NCBI GenBank assembly: GCA_003482455.1
Contig: DMYW01000053.1
Location: 10,994-74,993, forward strand
Source: Rheinheimera sp.
GTDB lineage: Bacteria; Pseudomonadota; Gammaproteobacteria; Enterobacterales; Alteromonadaceae
Direction: 5' to 3'
Length of the DNA: 64,000 nt
Under the pieces are notes generated by a model, which was given only the letters and a program-made list of their open reading frames with translations, was not told where the DNA came from and made no database searches. The position numbers were made by a program, and so were the translations under genes. Shown here piece by piece: positions 54,204 through 62,500 of this stretch. The number at the start of each line of letters is the position of its first letter. The first letter of the stretch is position 1.

Positions 54204-55241
54204 TTAACGTCTTAAAATATCTAAAGTTTGTTCAAGTTCCGCGGCATCGACGCCATCGGTTATAAACACCAACTGACTGGTTCTGTGCTCATCGGGCCAT
54301 GCATCTAACACACCTGCCGGGTGCAACAGTGTTTGCACTGCGTGCACGGCAACTGGCCCCGGAAAGCCTTCGACGTGCAAAATTGCTTTCATTCGCAATA
54401 AGTTATGCCCAAGCTTGGGCAATAGTGCGTCCAGCCATTGGTCCAGTGCGGTGACTTTGATCGGCGTGGTGAGCTCGTAACAATATGACTGAATGCGGTC
54501 GGATTCGTTGTGGCTGGCCGATTGGGCTTTGAAAAACGCCTGTTGTCCGGCGGTTAGCGGCGCAAAGGTTAAACCTTGTGTCGGTAACCATTGGCGCAGT
54601 GGCGTTTCGGTTTGCACCGGTTCTGCGTGATCCAAGCGAAGAATTTGAGTTAAATCAACCGCATCAAGCGTACGATGTAACAAAGGTGCCGTCGGGTTTA
54701 ACCGGCGTAATTCTGTTTCTAAGTCAGTGATGTCTGATGTCTCAGCCAGCTCGGTTTTGCTGATCAGCAGCAAGTCTGCCACCCCCACCTGCCGGCGCGC
54801 TTCCGCGTGTGCGGTCAACGTGGCAGCGCCATTGACGGCATCAACTAACGTCACTGTGCCTTGCAAGCGATACAAATTAAACAAGTTGGGCGTTTCAATG
54901 ACGGTGCGCAGCACAGGCGCAGGGTCAGCCAAGCCGGTAGTTTCGATGATCACACGGTCAAACTGACGCTGACCATTGCGGGCAAACCGCCAGTGTGCAT
55001 CACTAAGGGTCTTCGCCAAATCGCCGCGAATGGTGCAACAAATGCAGCCGCTCGACAGCTCGACCACTTGGTCTTCGTTACTGCGCGTGACCAGTTTGTG
55101 GTCCAGGGGCGTGCTACCAAATTCATTGATGATCACTAAAGTGCGCGCGAATTCAGGCAGCTGCACCAGTTGGTTGAGCAGCGTGGTTTTCCCTGCACCT
55201 AAAAAACCAGTCAATAAATACAAAGGGATACGTTGTTGCAT
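54204..55241 (-). CDS. COG0523/CobW-family zinc metallochaperone GTPase
   Basis: A 345-residue GTPase. The P-loop is LLTGFLGAGKTTLLN near residue 13, the metal motif CICC lies in SSGCICCTIRGDL near residue 67, Mg/switch residues are at IIETTGLADPAPV near 100 and the base-specificity motif is SKTEL near 153. A CobW C-terminal domain follows. These proteins insert Zn or Co into client enzymes; a Zur-type box upstream supports a zinc-starvation role. The start MQQRIPLYL follows a GGAG site; the open frame extends 36 codons upstream without support. Confidence 0.9.
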   Translation of the reverse strand: MQQRIPLYLLTGFLGAGKTTLLNQLVQLPEFARTLVIINEFGSTPLDHKLVTRSNEDQVVELSSGCICCTIRGDLAKTLSDAHWRFARNGQRQFDRVIIETTGLADPAPVLRTVIETPNLFNLYRLQGTVTLVDAVNGAATLTAHAEARRQVGVADLLLISKTELAETSDITDLETELRRLNPTAPLLHRTLDAVDLTQILRLDHAEPVQTETPLRQWLPTQGLTFAPLTAGQQAFFKAQSASHNESDRIQSYCYELTTPIKVTALDQWLDALLPKLGHNLLRMKAILHVEGFPGPVAVHAVQTLLHPAGVLDAWPDEHRTSQLVFITDGVDAAELEQTLDILRR

Positions 55242-55286
55242 GCCAAAAGACTCCAAAAACATGGGGGCAAGGTGACCCAAAAACAG

Positions 55287-55301
55287 TGTGATACTATCAC
55301 A
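55287..55301. promoter_or_regulatory. Zur-like operator upstream of the COG0523 GTPase
   Basis: TGTGATA-C-TATCACA is a perfect 15-base palindrome, close to the known gammaproteobacterial Zur box (core GTTATAnTATAAC, with GTGATA half-sites in natural operators). It lies about 46 bases upstream of the GTPase start and 114 bases upstream of the divergent GNAT gene. Confidence 0.65.
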
Positions 55302-55414
55302 TAAGTATCGGTAAACGAACCTTAGGCTGGCGCATTTACCGCAACACATGACGTGCTGAAGGTACGCATGCTATAACCTCAAGCAGGACATGCTGAATTG
55401 GGGAGAGGGAGCGA

Positions 55415-55960
55415 ATGACCATCAAATTGACATTTCGACCGGCGACCGTAGCCGATTGCAAGGCGATCAGTCGTTTGCTGCTGCGTTGTGCTGAGCGCTT
55501 TCTGCTGGCGGATTTTTCGCCGCAAGGGCAAGCACTATTGTGTGATTCGTTGCAAGCTAGTGCGATCGCTGATTATTTGCATCAAGGCATGGATTACCGG
55601 CTGGCGTTTGCAGACACTGCGGCAGGGGCCGAGTTGGTGGGAGTGATTGCGCTCAAACGGCCGTGTCATTTGTATCATTTGTTTGTCGAGCCCGCTTGGC
55701 ATGGTCAGGGCATTGCACGCCAGTTGTTCACAGCACTGTGGCCAACTGTGTTGCTCTGGGCGCAACAGTCTGAGCAGCAAGAACTCACCGTCAATTCCAG
55801 TTTGTATGCCGCACCTGTGTATATCAATTGGGGCTTTGTGCCGGATTCGCCGCCGCGTGATCGCAATGGCGTGATCGATCAACCGATGCGTCTGCACTTA
55901 TCCATCTATCAACCGAAAGAGCATGTCGAAGCACTCGACGCTGCTATGGACGCGGTTTAG
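55415..55960 (+). CDS. GNAT-family N-acetyltransferase
   Basis: A 181-residue acetyltransferase. Motif A is visible as YHLFVEPAWHGQGIARQLF near residue 90, which contains the acetyl-CoA pyrophosphate loop (Q/R-x-x-G-x-G/A pattern), and motif B as LYAAPVYINWGFVP near 130. It starts MTIKLTFRPATVADCKAISRL, the typical first strand and helix. Target unknown. The gene is divergent from the Zur-box GTPase and its stop overlaps the stop of the next, convergent gene. Confidence 0.87.
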   Translation: MTIKLTFRPATVADCKAISRLLLRCAERFLLADFSPQGQALLCDSLQASAIADYLHQGMDYRLAFADTAAGAELVGVIALKRPCHLYHLFVEPAWHGQGIARQLFTALWPTVLLWAQQSEQQELTVNSSLYAAPVYINWGFVPDSPPRDRNGVIDQPMRLHLSIYQPKEHVEALDAAMDAV

Positions 55961-56301
55961 ACGTCTAAGCCGGCCAACAAGGCGCGATTGAGGGATAACA
56001 GCAACGGAATGTCGGCAGCTTGGCTATCTTGTTGCAACTGCGTCAGCATCACATTGGCAACGGCCAGCAATTCATTGCGTAACGTGGCTGGGTACGGATG
56101 AGCCTGCTCTTGCAACAACACTTGGTAGGTGAGCCAAGTATGGCGCAAGTCCCCCAACACTTGGATCAACGCGAACTGATCGCCTGACAACTGCGCTTGT
56201 TCCAAACGAAAACACAATTGGCTGAGCAGCCGCGCATCCAGCGCTTTGGTGGAACTGCCTTCTTGCAATGTAGTGCGATAGAGATCGACGGCTTTTTTCA
56301 T
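55957..56301 (-). CDS. FlaF-like protein without flagellar neighbours
   Basis: A 114-residue protein. Its pattern resembles alphaproteobacterial FlaF: an early LDARLLSQLCFRLEQA helix, then ALIQVLGDLRHTWLTY (compare the ALIEALDANRRLW region of Caulobacter FlaF), LRNELLAVANVMLTQL and the closing LLSLNRALLAGLDV. FlaF is needed for flagellin synthesis in its usual hosts. No flagellar gene is in the window, and homology is judged by eye, so it stays tentative. Its stop sits in TTAGACGTCTAA (55957-55968), a perfect palindrome that also holds the GNAT stop. Confidence 0.6.
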   Translation of the reverse strand: MKKAVDLYRTTLQEGSSTKALDARLLSQLCFRLEQAQLSGDQFALIQVLGDLRHTWLTYQVLLQEQAHPYPATLRNELLAVANVMLTQLQQDSQAADIPLLLSLNRALLAGLDV

Positions 56302-56340
56302 GAATGATCACATACTGAACTTGGTTGGCTACTTTTCAAT

Positions 56341-56398
56341 CAACTGACACAAACAACTGACACAAACAACTGACACAAACAACTGACACAAACAACTA
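56341..56398 (+). repeat. 13-base tandem repeat, four copies
   Basis: CAACTGACACAAA occurs four times in perfect tandem (56341-56392), followed by a partial CAACTA. It lies in the 236-base gap between the FlaF-like start and the next gene. It is a simple minisatellite, not a CRISPR: there are no spacers and the unit is too short. Confidence 0.95.
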
Positions 56399-56537
56399 TC
56401 ATATCCAGCTAAGACGAACCGCTATCCGCAGCAAACACCACCAACAACTGTGCCATTAACTTGTTTGAGCGTGGCAACAAGAGATGGGTTCGTCAAGCCA
56501 ATTCCGATACGGGCAGTCAGTCCCGCAGGACGCGGCA

Positions 56538-57086
56538 TCATGTGTTGTTGGCTTGGTCTTTTGCCGGCACCTCATAGTTTTTGCAGCTGGCCAGCACTAA
56601 TTGTAAATGTTCGCCTAACCCTTGCTCACCCAGTTTAGCGCTAGCCATCGTTTGTAATGTGGCAAGTGCACCCTCGACGCCTTGTGCTTTCACCAGTTCG
56701 CTGGCATAACGAGCGGCCGCCGCACCTTGTTGCAGCAAGCCGGCCATTTGTTCAAGTGACGGTTCGGTTTGCATCAGCTTTTCGATGTCAGCGAGTAAAT
56801 CCGCAATCCGTGAACTTTCTGCCAACGCGCCTTCAACCGTGATCAATTTACCCATTGGATCTTGTGCTAAACGACTCGCGACACACGCGGCTGTGCTGCC
56901 CGCTTCGGCAGAGGCTACCACAGCGTCTAAGCCTTTTTCCCGGATCAACGCAATGGCGGCTGCTACCTGTTCATCTTTGGCGAGTAAAGCTTGTTCAGCT
57001 TGTTGCTGCTGGTTTTCCGAAAAATAACCGCAACTGGTCAATAACAACAGCGCGATACCGCTAAAAAGTGCTCGGGTAATTTGCAT
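56538..57086 (-). CDS. Hypothetical helical lipoprotein
   Basis: A 182-residue lipoprotein: MQITRALFSGIALLLLTSC gives a lipobox (L-T-S-C). The mature part is Ala/Glu/Gln rich and helical with no catalytic motif, and contains three more Cys (for example ACVASRLA near residue 69 and ASCKNYEV near 169). A GGAG site precedes the ATG. It may be an envelope structural protein. No family recognised. Confidence 0.68.
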   Translation of the reverse strand: MQITRALFSGIALLLLTSCGYFSENQQQQAEQALLAKDEQVAAAIALIREKGLDAVVASAEAGSTAACVASRLAQDPMGKLITVEGALAESSRIADLLADIEKLMQTEPSLEQMAGLLQQGAAAARYASELVKAQGVEGALATLQTMASAKLGEQGLGEHLQLVLASCKNYEVPAKDQANNT

Positions 57087-57330
57087 CGTCGGTCTCCGTC
57101 AATTGATTTGCATTGTTTGGATAGCTATGGGCGCTGTTTGTAGATCTCAAGCGAGGTTGCGATGAGCGCAGGATTTTTCTGATGAATAGCGACTAGCGAA
57201 TGGCTATTGGCCATTGCGGTAGTGTCTGTTTGGGTGGGTGTCCACGGTTCGCCTGGTGGTGGTTTAGGTGGGTGTCCACGGTCGGTGCAAACATGCGTTT
57301 GTTAAAAAAGCCATGACTGCCGTCTAAGAA
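57087..57330. other. Intergenic region carrying repeats
   Basis: No gene is supported from the lipoprotein start to the LytTR remnant. The notable content is the pair of GTGGGTGTCCAC cores. The gap up to the next intact gene (57604) is 518 bases in all. Confidence 0.6.
57234..57279 (-). repeat. Two copies of the GTGGACACCCAC core, 34 bases apart
   Basis: GTGGGTGTCCAC occurs at 57234-57245 and 57268-57279 (reverse complement of the core). Both are followed by CGGT on the plus strand. On the minus strand each is followed by CCAAAC or CTAAAC, like the CCGAAC/CCCAAC in rmlD. Confidence 0.85.
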
Positions 57331-57507
57331 CGCTTACCGCGCAGTTTGTTTTTTTGCGCCAGCCGCCAACATATCGTCAATTTGCGCCACATTATCCGCA
57401 TTGAAGAATCGCTCAGCGATGGCTACCTCGTACGCCTGAGCAACGGAAAGGAGCTGGAGATCTCGAGGCGCCAAGCAAGTGAGCTAAAAGATTTGTTGAG
57501 TTTGTAG
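57331..57507 (+). pseudogene. Remnant of a LytTR-type DNA-binding domain
   Basis: In one plus-strand frame the sequence reads a typical LytTR end: RQHIVNLRHIIRIEESLSDG, then YLVRLSNGKELEISRRQ, then ASELKDLLSL and TAG at 57505-57507. LytTR domains end response regulators and bind DNA; the HIVNL, DGY and SRRQ positions fit the family. Upstream there is no start codon with a ribosome site, no receiver domain and the frame soon closes, so only about 55-60 codons survive. It lies beside the repeat pair and the AT-rich gene at 57605. Confidence 0.75.
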
Positions 57508-57604
57508 TGGGTTTCTTTCATAAAATCAGTGGGTAATGGCGGCCTATTATCAATATATTATTAGCTAATCCAATTGTACGGTTTAACTTATAACAGAGCG
57601 CGCT

Positions 57605-58897
57605 CTAATGCGATTTTTCAGTAATAAGTTTGTACTCGCCTTCAACGAACCGATATAACTGTTCTTCGTTTATATATTTTATTTTTTTGCACTCAGCACT
57701 ATTGTAGTGACCCAGTTTTAGCTTTACATCATAAATTCCACTAGATTTTATAAATTCAATTGTGGAGTAGTCACTTTTTGTCGTTGGACAGAAAGAGTTG
57801 TATTCGTAAAAATGGTGCCTTTTTAATACTTCACTAGTTTCAGAGGGGGTTATTTTATAAATTTCGAAATCAAAATAGCCTTCACCACCACGGGAGTTGT
57901 TTTCATTGTAGACAAGTGCTATGTCATTATCGCCTATATTTTCTAGATAATAGATTCCAAAAGGCGTTCCAGTAATATATTGTTCGACTTGTGTGCCTAT
58001 CGTTTTCCATCTGTCATTAAGTCGTTCAAAGAATGAGACTTTAATAGCCGTGCTGCAATATGAGCAGTAATAGTTTTTATTGTTAGATTCACTTTCTTTT
58101 GTTATGACATACAATAACGCACGGTTATTGATTTCAACATAACGGCTAAGTAAAACAAAGGCGTAAATGGGAGCTGAACCCTCCGGCAAGTTCAGAATTG
58201 CACCGCTGTCATCAATATCGCCGTAAACGCCTTTTAGCAGTGCGTAATCCGATGGTATTAGCTCATCTGTATTAAATTGAACGCTGCTAAGCTGCTGATA
58301 ACAAGGACCTTTCTCGCCATAACAGCTGACAGTGGCGACCATCAGTGTTTGGTTGTCGCAACTCACCCCTTCGATTGTGTCAGTACTGTGCAATTCGCCA
58401 ATACCGTCAACCTTTACGACATAACGAGCGAAAGCAGTCTTGTCATCACTTAATTCACCCAATACCTGCACATCGCCACAGCCGCGAGACAAGTTTTCGA
58501 TCAGCAGTCTTGAGCTGCGAGCTTCTAAAGGAGTGCTATTCAAGGCGGTTTGGCTTTTGGCTTGCACTGCTTTGACCATGTCCATGGTCCACTGCAGCGG
58601 TGTATCTGCCGTGGCTGTGTAGGGTGCTAATTCGTATTGATTATGAATAAAACGAACTTCACGCAGATTCTTTTGCTTGTCTGCCACGCTATTCATAAAG
58701 ATTTGATTATTCGCGAAGGTGAAAAAGTGATGAATGCTGGGTTTGTTAAAATGAACGACTCGTAACTCACCACCTTCGCTGGTTTTAAAGACATCATACC
58801 CAGTATTCAGCTGAGTGCCTTTTTGCGCCAGTACCGAATCAGACTCCGCGTAACAAAGCGTGGAAAACAAGACAACTAACATCAAGATGTACTTCAT
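57605..58897 (-). CDS. Hypothetical exported protein, AT-rich
   Basis: A 430-residue protein starting MKYILMLVVLFSTLC after an AAGG site; the ATG two codons upstream would sit on the ribosome site. A signal peptide ends near CYA before ESDS. The mature protein has several Cys (SCYGEKGPCYQQ, YYCSYCSTA) and Asn/Tyr-rich strands. The coding DNA, above all the C-terminal half, is clearly poorer in G/C than the genes around it and uses AT-rich codons, suggesting recent transfer. No family recognised. It neighbours a LytTR remnant and repeats. Confidence 0.7.
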   Translation of the reverse strand: MKYILMLVVLFSTLCYAESDSVLAQKGTQLNTGYDVFKTSEGGELRVVHFNKPSIHHFFTFANNQIFMNSVADKQKNLREVRFIHNQYELAPYTATADTPLQWTMDMVKAVQAKSQTALNSTPLEARSSRLLIENLSRGCGDVQVLGELSDDKTAFARYVVKVDGIGELHSTDTIEGVSCDNQTLMVATVSCYGEKGPCYQQLSSVQFNTDELIPSDYALLKGVYGDIDDSGAILNLPEGSAPIYAFVLLSRYVEINNRALLYVITKESESNNKNYYCSYCSTAIKVSFFERLNDRWKTIGTQVEQYITGTPFGIYYLENIGDNDIALVYNENNSRGGEGYFDFEIYKITPSETSEVLKRHHFYEYNSFCPTTKSDYSTIEFIKSSGIYDVKLKLGHYNSAECKKIKYINEEQLYRFVEGEYKLITEKSH

Positions 58898-59054
58898 AAG
58901 CATCCTTACTTAATTTGGCGATTCCCAAAGTGCTCGCTTTGTATTTTTGTATGTGTATCTTCGACACGTCTGTCGCAATAGTACGTAGACAGCATGCGGT
59001 TGGCTAGTCCAAACCTTCGACATGTTTATCGCCATGGATGGAAAGAGCAACAAT

Positions 59055-59080
59055 AAAAAAGCCCTCTAGCAGAGGGCTTT
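59055..59080. terminator. Terminator upstream of the AT-rich gene region
   Basis: GCCCTCT pairs with AGAGGGC around AGC, flanked by six A and three T. It lies between the stop of the Ser/Thr/Gln-rich gene (59099, minus strand) and the start of the gene at 58897, and would end the minus-strand transcript. Confidence 0.85.
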
Positions 59081-59098
59081 GGTGGATGACGTGGCAGT

Positions 59099-60013
59099 TT
59101 AACTGAGCATGCCTAACAAGCCGGTGGCGGCGTTTTTATTGTTGCCGCTGATGCCTGCGAGTTGGTTTTTCATTTGTTCGCCGGCTTTTTGCGCTTGGGC
59201 TATGGCTTGATCGCGCAGTTTTTGTTGCTCTTCGGTCAGTTTCGAATCGGTCGCTTTAGCTTTGCTGCTGTCGGTTTTACTAGTGACTGTGTCACTGGCG
59301 GTGCCTTGCGCTTTGGCGATATCTAACCGGTTACTTAAACTGGCACCATCTTTGGCCAGGCGGGTGGCCGTGTCGAGCGTGGATTTTTGCGCGTTAGCGA
59401 GGCTGCCGACCTTTTTCTCGTCGCCTGAGAGCAGCGTTTTGGCATCGGCGGCGGAGCCGATTTTTTCGGGCAAGCCCAAAGCCTTGGCGCTGGCGCTACT
59501 AGCGACTTCTTGTTCGCCGCCGCGACCATTGGTCGATACGGTTTGGCCTTTTTTATCGGTCAATAAATTAACTTTGTTATCGCCATTTTTGACGGTGGCT
59601 TTGTCTTGCGCCGCAATAATGCCGTCACGCAACTTGCTGTATTGCGCCTGTAATTCTTCGCGTTTTTTGCTGTCGAGCGTGTCGTCCGCCAATTGCGTTG
59701 CGACATCTTTGACCTTTTTCAACTGCTCGCCAATGGATGCATTGGCTTTACTGGCGGCATCAACCGCAGTTTTGCCTTGCGACAAGCTTTGTTGAACCGT
59801 GATGCTGCGCTGCTCTTTGGTTGATTGGGTCTGGGTGGACTGGGTCTGTGTTGACTGCGTCTGGCTGGCTTGGGTTTGACTAGAACTTGAGGTACTGCTG
59901 GAACTACTGCTCGTGTCGGCGGCTTTTGCCTTCGCTTGCGCTTGCTGATTGGCAGCGATGGATTGCTCTTTCAGCGATGAGCTGTAGTTGTAAGTTGAGT
60001 TTACAGTGGCCAT
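59099..60013 (-). CDS. Hypothetical Ser/Thr/Gln-rich protein
   Basis: A 304-residue protein starting MATVNSTYNYSSSL after GGAG; the longer frame upstream is not supported. There is no signal peptide. Residues 30-65 are low complexity: an S-run, then repeated TQSTQ units. The rest is helical and rich in Lys/Ala/Asp (about 90-300), with a Met/Gly-rich end. Composition and the N-terminus suggest a secreted or surface filament-like protein exported by a non-Sec route, but no family or partner is recognised. It follows the acidic-protein operon after a terminator. Confidence 0.6.
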   Translation of the reverse strand: MATVNSTYNYSSSLKEQSIAANQQAQAKAKAADTSSSSSSTSSSSQTQASQTQSTQTQSTQTQSTKEQRSITVQQSLSQGKTAVDAASKANASIGEQLKKVKDVATQLADDTLDSKKREELQAQYSKLRDGIIAAQDKATVKNGDNKVNLLTDKKGQTVSTNGRGGEQEVASSASAKALGLPEKIGSAADAKTLLSGDEKKVGSLANAQKSTLDTATRLAKDGASLSNRLDIAKAQGTASDTVTSKTDSSKAKATDSKLTEEQQKLRDQAIAQAQKAGEQMKNQLAGISGNNKNAATGLLGMLS

Positions 60014-60185
60014 GATCAGGCTCCAACAGGCGGAAAATAGCTTGAGTGTATCGCAGTTTGGCTGATTTTTCCGCAGCACGCGGCAAAAAGTTGCCACTGC
60101 TGTGGCTCCAAGCGCAAGCGTTCTGGTGGTAACAGGTTGATAAATCGACGAAATCTTGCCATGCATCAGCAAACGGCGGGCAATA

Positions 60186-60209
60186 AAAAACTCGCCGCAG
60201 CGAGTTTTT
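60186..60209. terminator. Terminator of the J-domain operon
   Basis: AAAAACTCGC pairs with GCGAGTTTTT around a CGCA loop. It lies 12 bases after the stop of the last operon gene (minus strand), and the T tract on that strand makes it a good intrinsic terminator. Confidence 0.9.
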
Positions 60210-60220
60210 ATCAGAGGCGG

Positions 60221-61114
60221 TTACATCTCAATGTACTGCGGCCAGCCTAGCAACGGGTTGGCCATGCCGTGTTTGTGCTCAAACGCGTCTAGTTTTTCTG
60301 GCGAGGCATCTTGTTGCGCCAGTTCGCGGTATTTCTTCGCAAACTGCAAGGTTTTCAGCAGAGCCGGTGCGAAATTGCTACCTAAGTCGGCGCGAATGGC
60401 GTCGCGAATACCTGCTGGTAAGTCGGCCAGTGTCGCTTCGGTTTGCAGCTGCAAATAATCGACACTAAACCAGCGCTCAGGGAATTCGCTGTGGCGCACA
60501 TGTTTTTTCAGGTCTTGTTTGACCTTTACCGGCCCGACGACCACCCGATACAACACCACTTCGGCCAGCATGCCTTCGAGGTTAAAGTGCTCAAACGGGT
60601 CGAATTCGGTTTGGCTGAAAAACTGCTGTTTTAATAGCTGCAGCGCGCCGCGGCGGTTACTTTCCAGCAAGGCTTGTTGATAGCTTTGCAGGCCGTGCCA
60701 CTCGTCCGCATCTGGCGGGGTGGCGATGTCTTGCAACAACTGCTCTTCGACATCACCGTACAGCGACTTACGATTCGGTTGCTTTTGGCTGACGGTCACC
60801 AGCATGCTCCAGCCTTTTTGAAACGGCTTGACCATGCCTTCTGGTGATTTCAGCAGCTGCAGCGCAGCCGCGACGTCTTGATTGCTCAGTTCGGCCAGGC
60901 CCAAACTGGCCACGCCAATCACGTCATAGGCGGCTTGTTCTAACAAATGCATTTTGTATTTGTTATAAAACTTGTCGGCGAATTTTAAGCTCATCAGCAC
61001 AGCTTTGTGTTTGATTTCAGCCAATTCGGCCGCGCTGAGCAGCTCGTTTTGTTTGGCGAAATTGAGCACTTGCGTCAAAAAGGGGCCTTGGGCTTCCCGT
61101 ACCACTAACTGCAT
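60221..61114 (-). CDS. Hypothetical protein, last gene of the J-domain operon
   Basis: A 297-residue protein without signal or membrane segments. It is mixed helical, with FADKFYNKYKMHLLEQAAYDVIGVASLGL near residue 44 and several aromatic/basic patches (YRVVVGPVKVKQDLKKHVR near 190). An AAAGG site precedes the ATG, 24 bases after the upstream gene. Given the operon it may bind proteins as a chaperone cofactor, but this is inference; no family is recognised. Confidence 0.7.
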   Translation of the reverse strand: MQLVVREAQGPFLTQVLNFAKQNELLSAAELAEIKHKAVLMSLKFADKFYNKYKMHLLEQAAYDVIGVASLGLAELSNQDVAAALQLLKSPEGMVKPFQKGWSMLVTVSQKQPNRKSLYGDVEEQLLQDIATPPDADEWHGLQSYQQALLESNRRGALQLLKQQFFSQTEFDPFEHFNLEGMLAEVVLYRVVVGPVKVKQDLKKHVRHSEFPERWFSVDYLQLQTEATLADLPAGIRDAIRADLGSNFAPALLKTLQFAKKYRELAQQDASPEKLDAFEHKHGMANPLLGWPQYIEM

Positions 61115-61138
61115 AAACAGACCTTTTGTTGCTGCGTG

Positions 61139-61900
61139 TTAATCGAGAAAACTAAACATATCATCGACTTCATCCAACTCATCTGGCACGTCATTTTTGG
61201 CTTTCGCTTGCATGACCAGCTCAGTGGCGAACTTGTTGATGATGTTTTCCCAACCTGAGTTTTCGTTACGGATCAGTGCTTTAATCGCACCTTCAACCTC
61301 GGGGGCTAAATGGCGGATCAACGCCAGCAAGCTGCGTGGGTCGTCAATACCCAGGCCATGCATCTCTTCGCTGTTGTGACGTTCGGTGTAGGTGACCGCT
61401 TCTTCTAAATCTTGCTCTTCTTCGTGCAGGATATCTTTATAAAAGTCTTCATCTTCATACACTTCGCCGCGATACAGCTCGATAAACGGAATGGATAAAT
61501 AGAACAAACCGGCCGGATCTTCGGCGATGCATTCTAAGATCTCGGTTTGTTTATCTTCGCTGTCTTGAGTGCGAATCAAATAGGTTAAAAAATCAAAGGT
61601 ATGCTGCTTGAGTTCGTCGGCATTGTTTTTGATTTTCTCTTCCCAATACAGCGGTTGCTGGCAGACGATGTCGCGGATTTTTTCTGGCGTCATCAGCTCA
61701 GAAATAATCGACGGGAACGAGATATCGTGCTGGCTGTTGATTTGAGTCAGCGTCACGATGTCAATTTGTTCAATGACTTCAACCAGTTGCGCGTCGGACA
61801 TTTCGTTAGCGATCAGCTCAAACTTTTTGCTGGCGGCTTTGGGTTCAACCACCGCCAGTTCTTTAATTTCGGCGACTGTGATTTCAATCAGTTGATTCAT
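61139..61900 (-). CDS. Acidic hypothetical protein of the J-domain operon
   Basis: A 253-residue, strongly acidic, helical protein starting MNQLIEITVAEIKEL. ATG 61900 is preferred over the TTG one codon upstream because AGGAG lies seven bases before it. The upstream stop and this start share a base (TGATG), so translation is coupled. The sequence is rich in Glu/Asp/Leu and ends in an acidic tail (DELDEVDDMFSFLD). No motif or family recognised. Confidence 0.72.
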   Translation of the reverse strand: MNQLIEITVAEIKELAVVEPKAASKKFELIANEMSDAQLVEVIEQIDIVTLTQINSQHDISFPSIISELMTPEKIRDIVCQQPLYWEEKIKNNADELKQHTFDFLTYLIRTQDSEDKQTEILECIAEDPAGLFYLSIPFIELYRGEVYEDEDFYKDILHEEEQDLEEAVTYTERHNSEEMHGLGIDDPRSLLALIRHLAPEVEGAIKALIRNENSGWENIINKFATELVMQAKAKNDVPDELDEVDDMFSFLD

Positions 61901-62493
61901 CAACGTTCTCCTTTAAAGCGAATGTCGTCAAACGCATCGTCGTAGCCGTCTTCGTCGTCATCATCGCGGTCACGGCCGTGATAATCGTCGTGTGCTTCGT
62001 CGCGATCATCGTCATCGTCGTCACGGCTGTCGTAATCTTCATCGTAGCTGGCTTCTTCGTCTTCATCACCACGGGCGCTGCTGCGGCTACGAGCTGGCGC
62101 TTTGCCTTGTTGATCAAGTAGATACAACACGGCAACACTTTCAATCAGCAGCTGTTCGCTGTGCGCGCGCACCGCTTTAACCAGCGGTAAATCGGCGTTG
62201 TTAAAGGCGGCAGTGACTTTAAACTCGTCCCATGACGGCTCGATGGCATTGGCTATCCAATTCGACCATTTCAGTTTGGCTTCTTTGCTAAATTTGACCC
62301 TACCAAACAGCGCCATCGGCAGATACTCAGGCACGTCGTCCAGCATGTCGGGCGCGGCAAGCAGTAACTGCTTCATTTTGTTGGTGAATTGTTCCAGCGC
62401 TTTCGGGGTGTCTGGGTCGTTGTACGAGTCAATGTTTTCGTAAGCATCGCTTTGCAGCTGGCGAATGCGGGCTAGATTGAGTTTTTTAGCCAT
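61900..62493 (-). CDS. Hypothetical protein with Asp-rich tail, J-domain operon
   Basis: A 197-residue protein. The N-terminal 135 residues are a helical domain (KLNLARIRQLQSDAYENIDS, then LLAAPDMLDDVPEYLPM). From about 145 the tail is a mix of Asp, Glu, Arg and Ser, about 50 residues dominated by D/E, surely disordered and highly charged. GAGGACA precedes the ATG, 8 bases after the J-domain gene. Charged tails of this sort bind basic partners or metals. Function unknown. Confidence 0.75.
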   Translation of the reverse strand: MAKKLNLARIRQLQSDAYENIDSYNDPDTPKALEQFTNKMKQLLLAAPDMLDDVPEYLPMALFGRVKFSKEAKLKWSNWIANAIEPSWDEFKVTAAFNNADLPLVKAVRAHSEQLLIESVAVLYLLDQQGKAPARSRSSARGDEDEEASYDEDYDSRDDDDDDRDEAHDDYHGRDRDDDDEDGYDDAFDDIRFKGER

Positions 62494-62500
62494 GTTGTCC

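Noticed and set aside
56341..56398. Possible CRISPR-like array
   Set aside because: Units are only 13 bases, directly adjacent and identical with no spacers. It is a simple tandem repeat.
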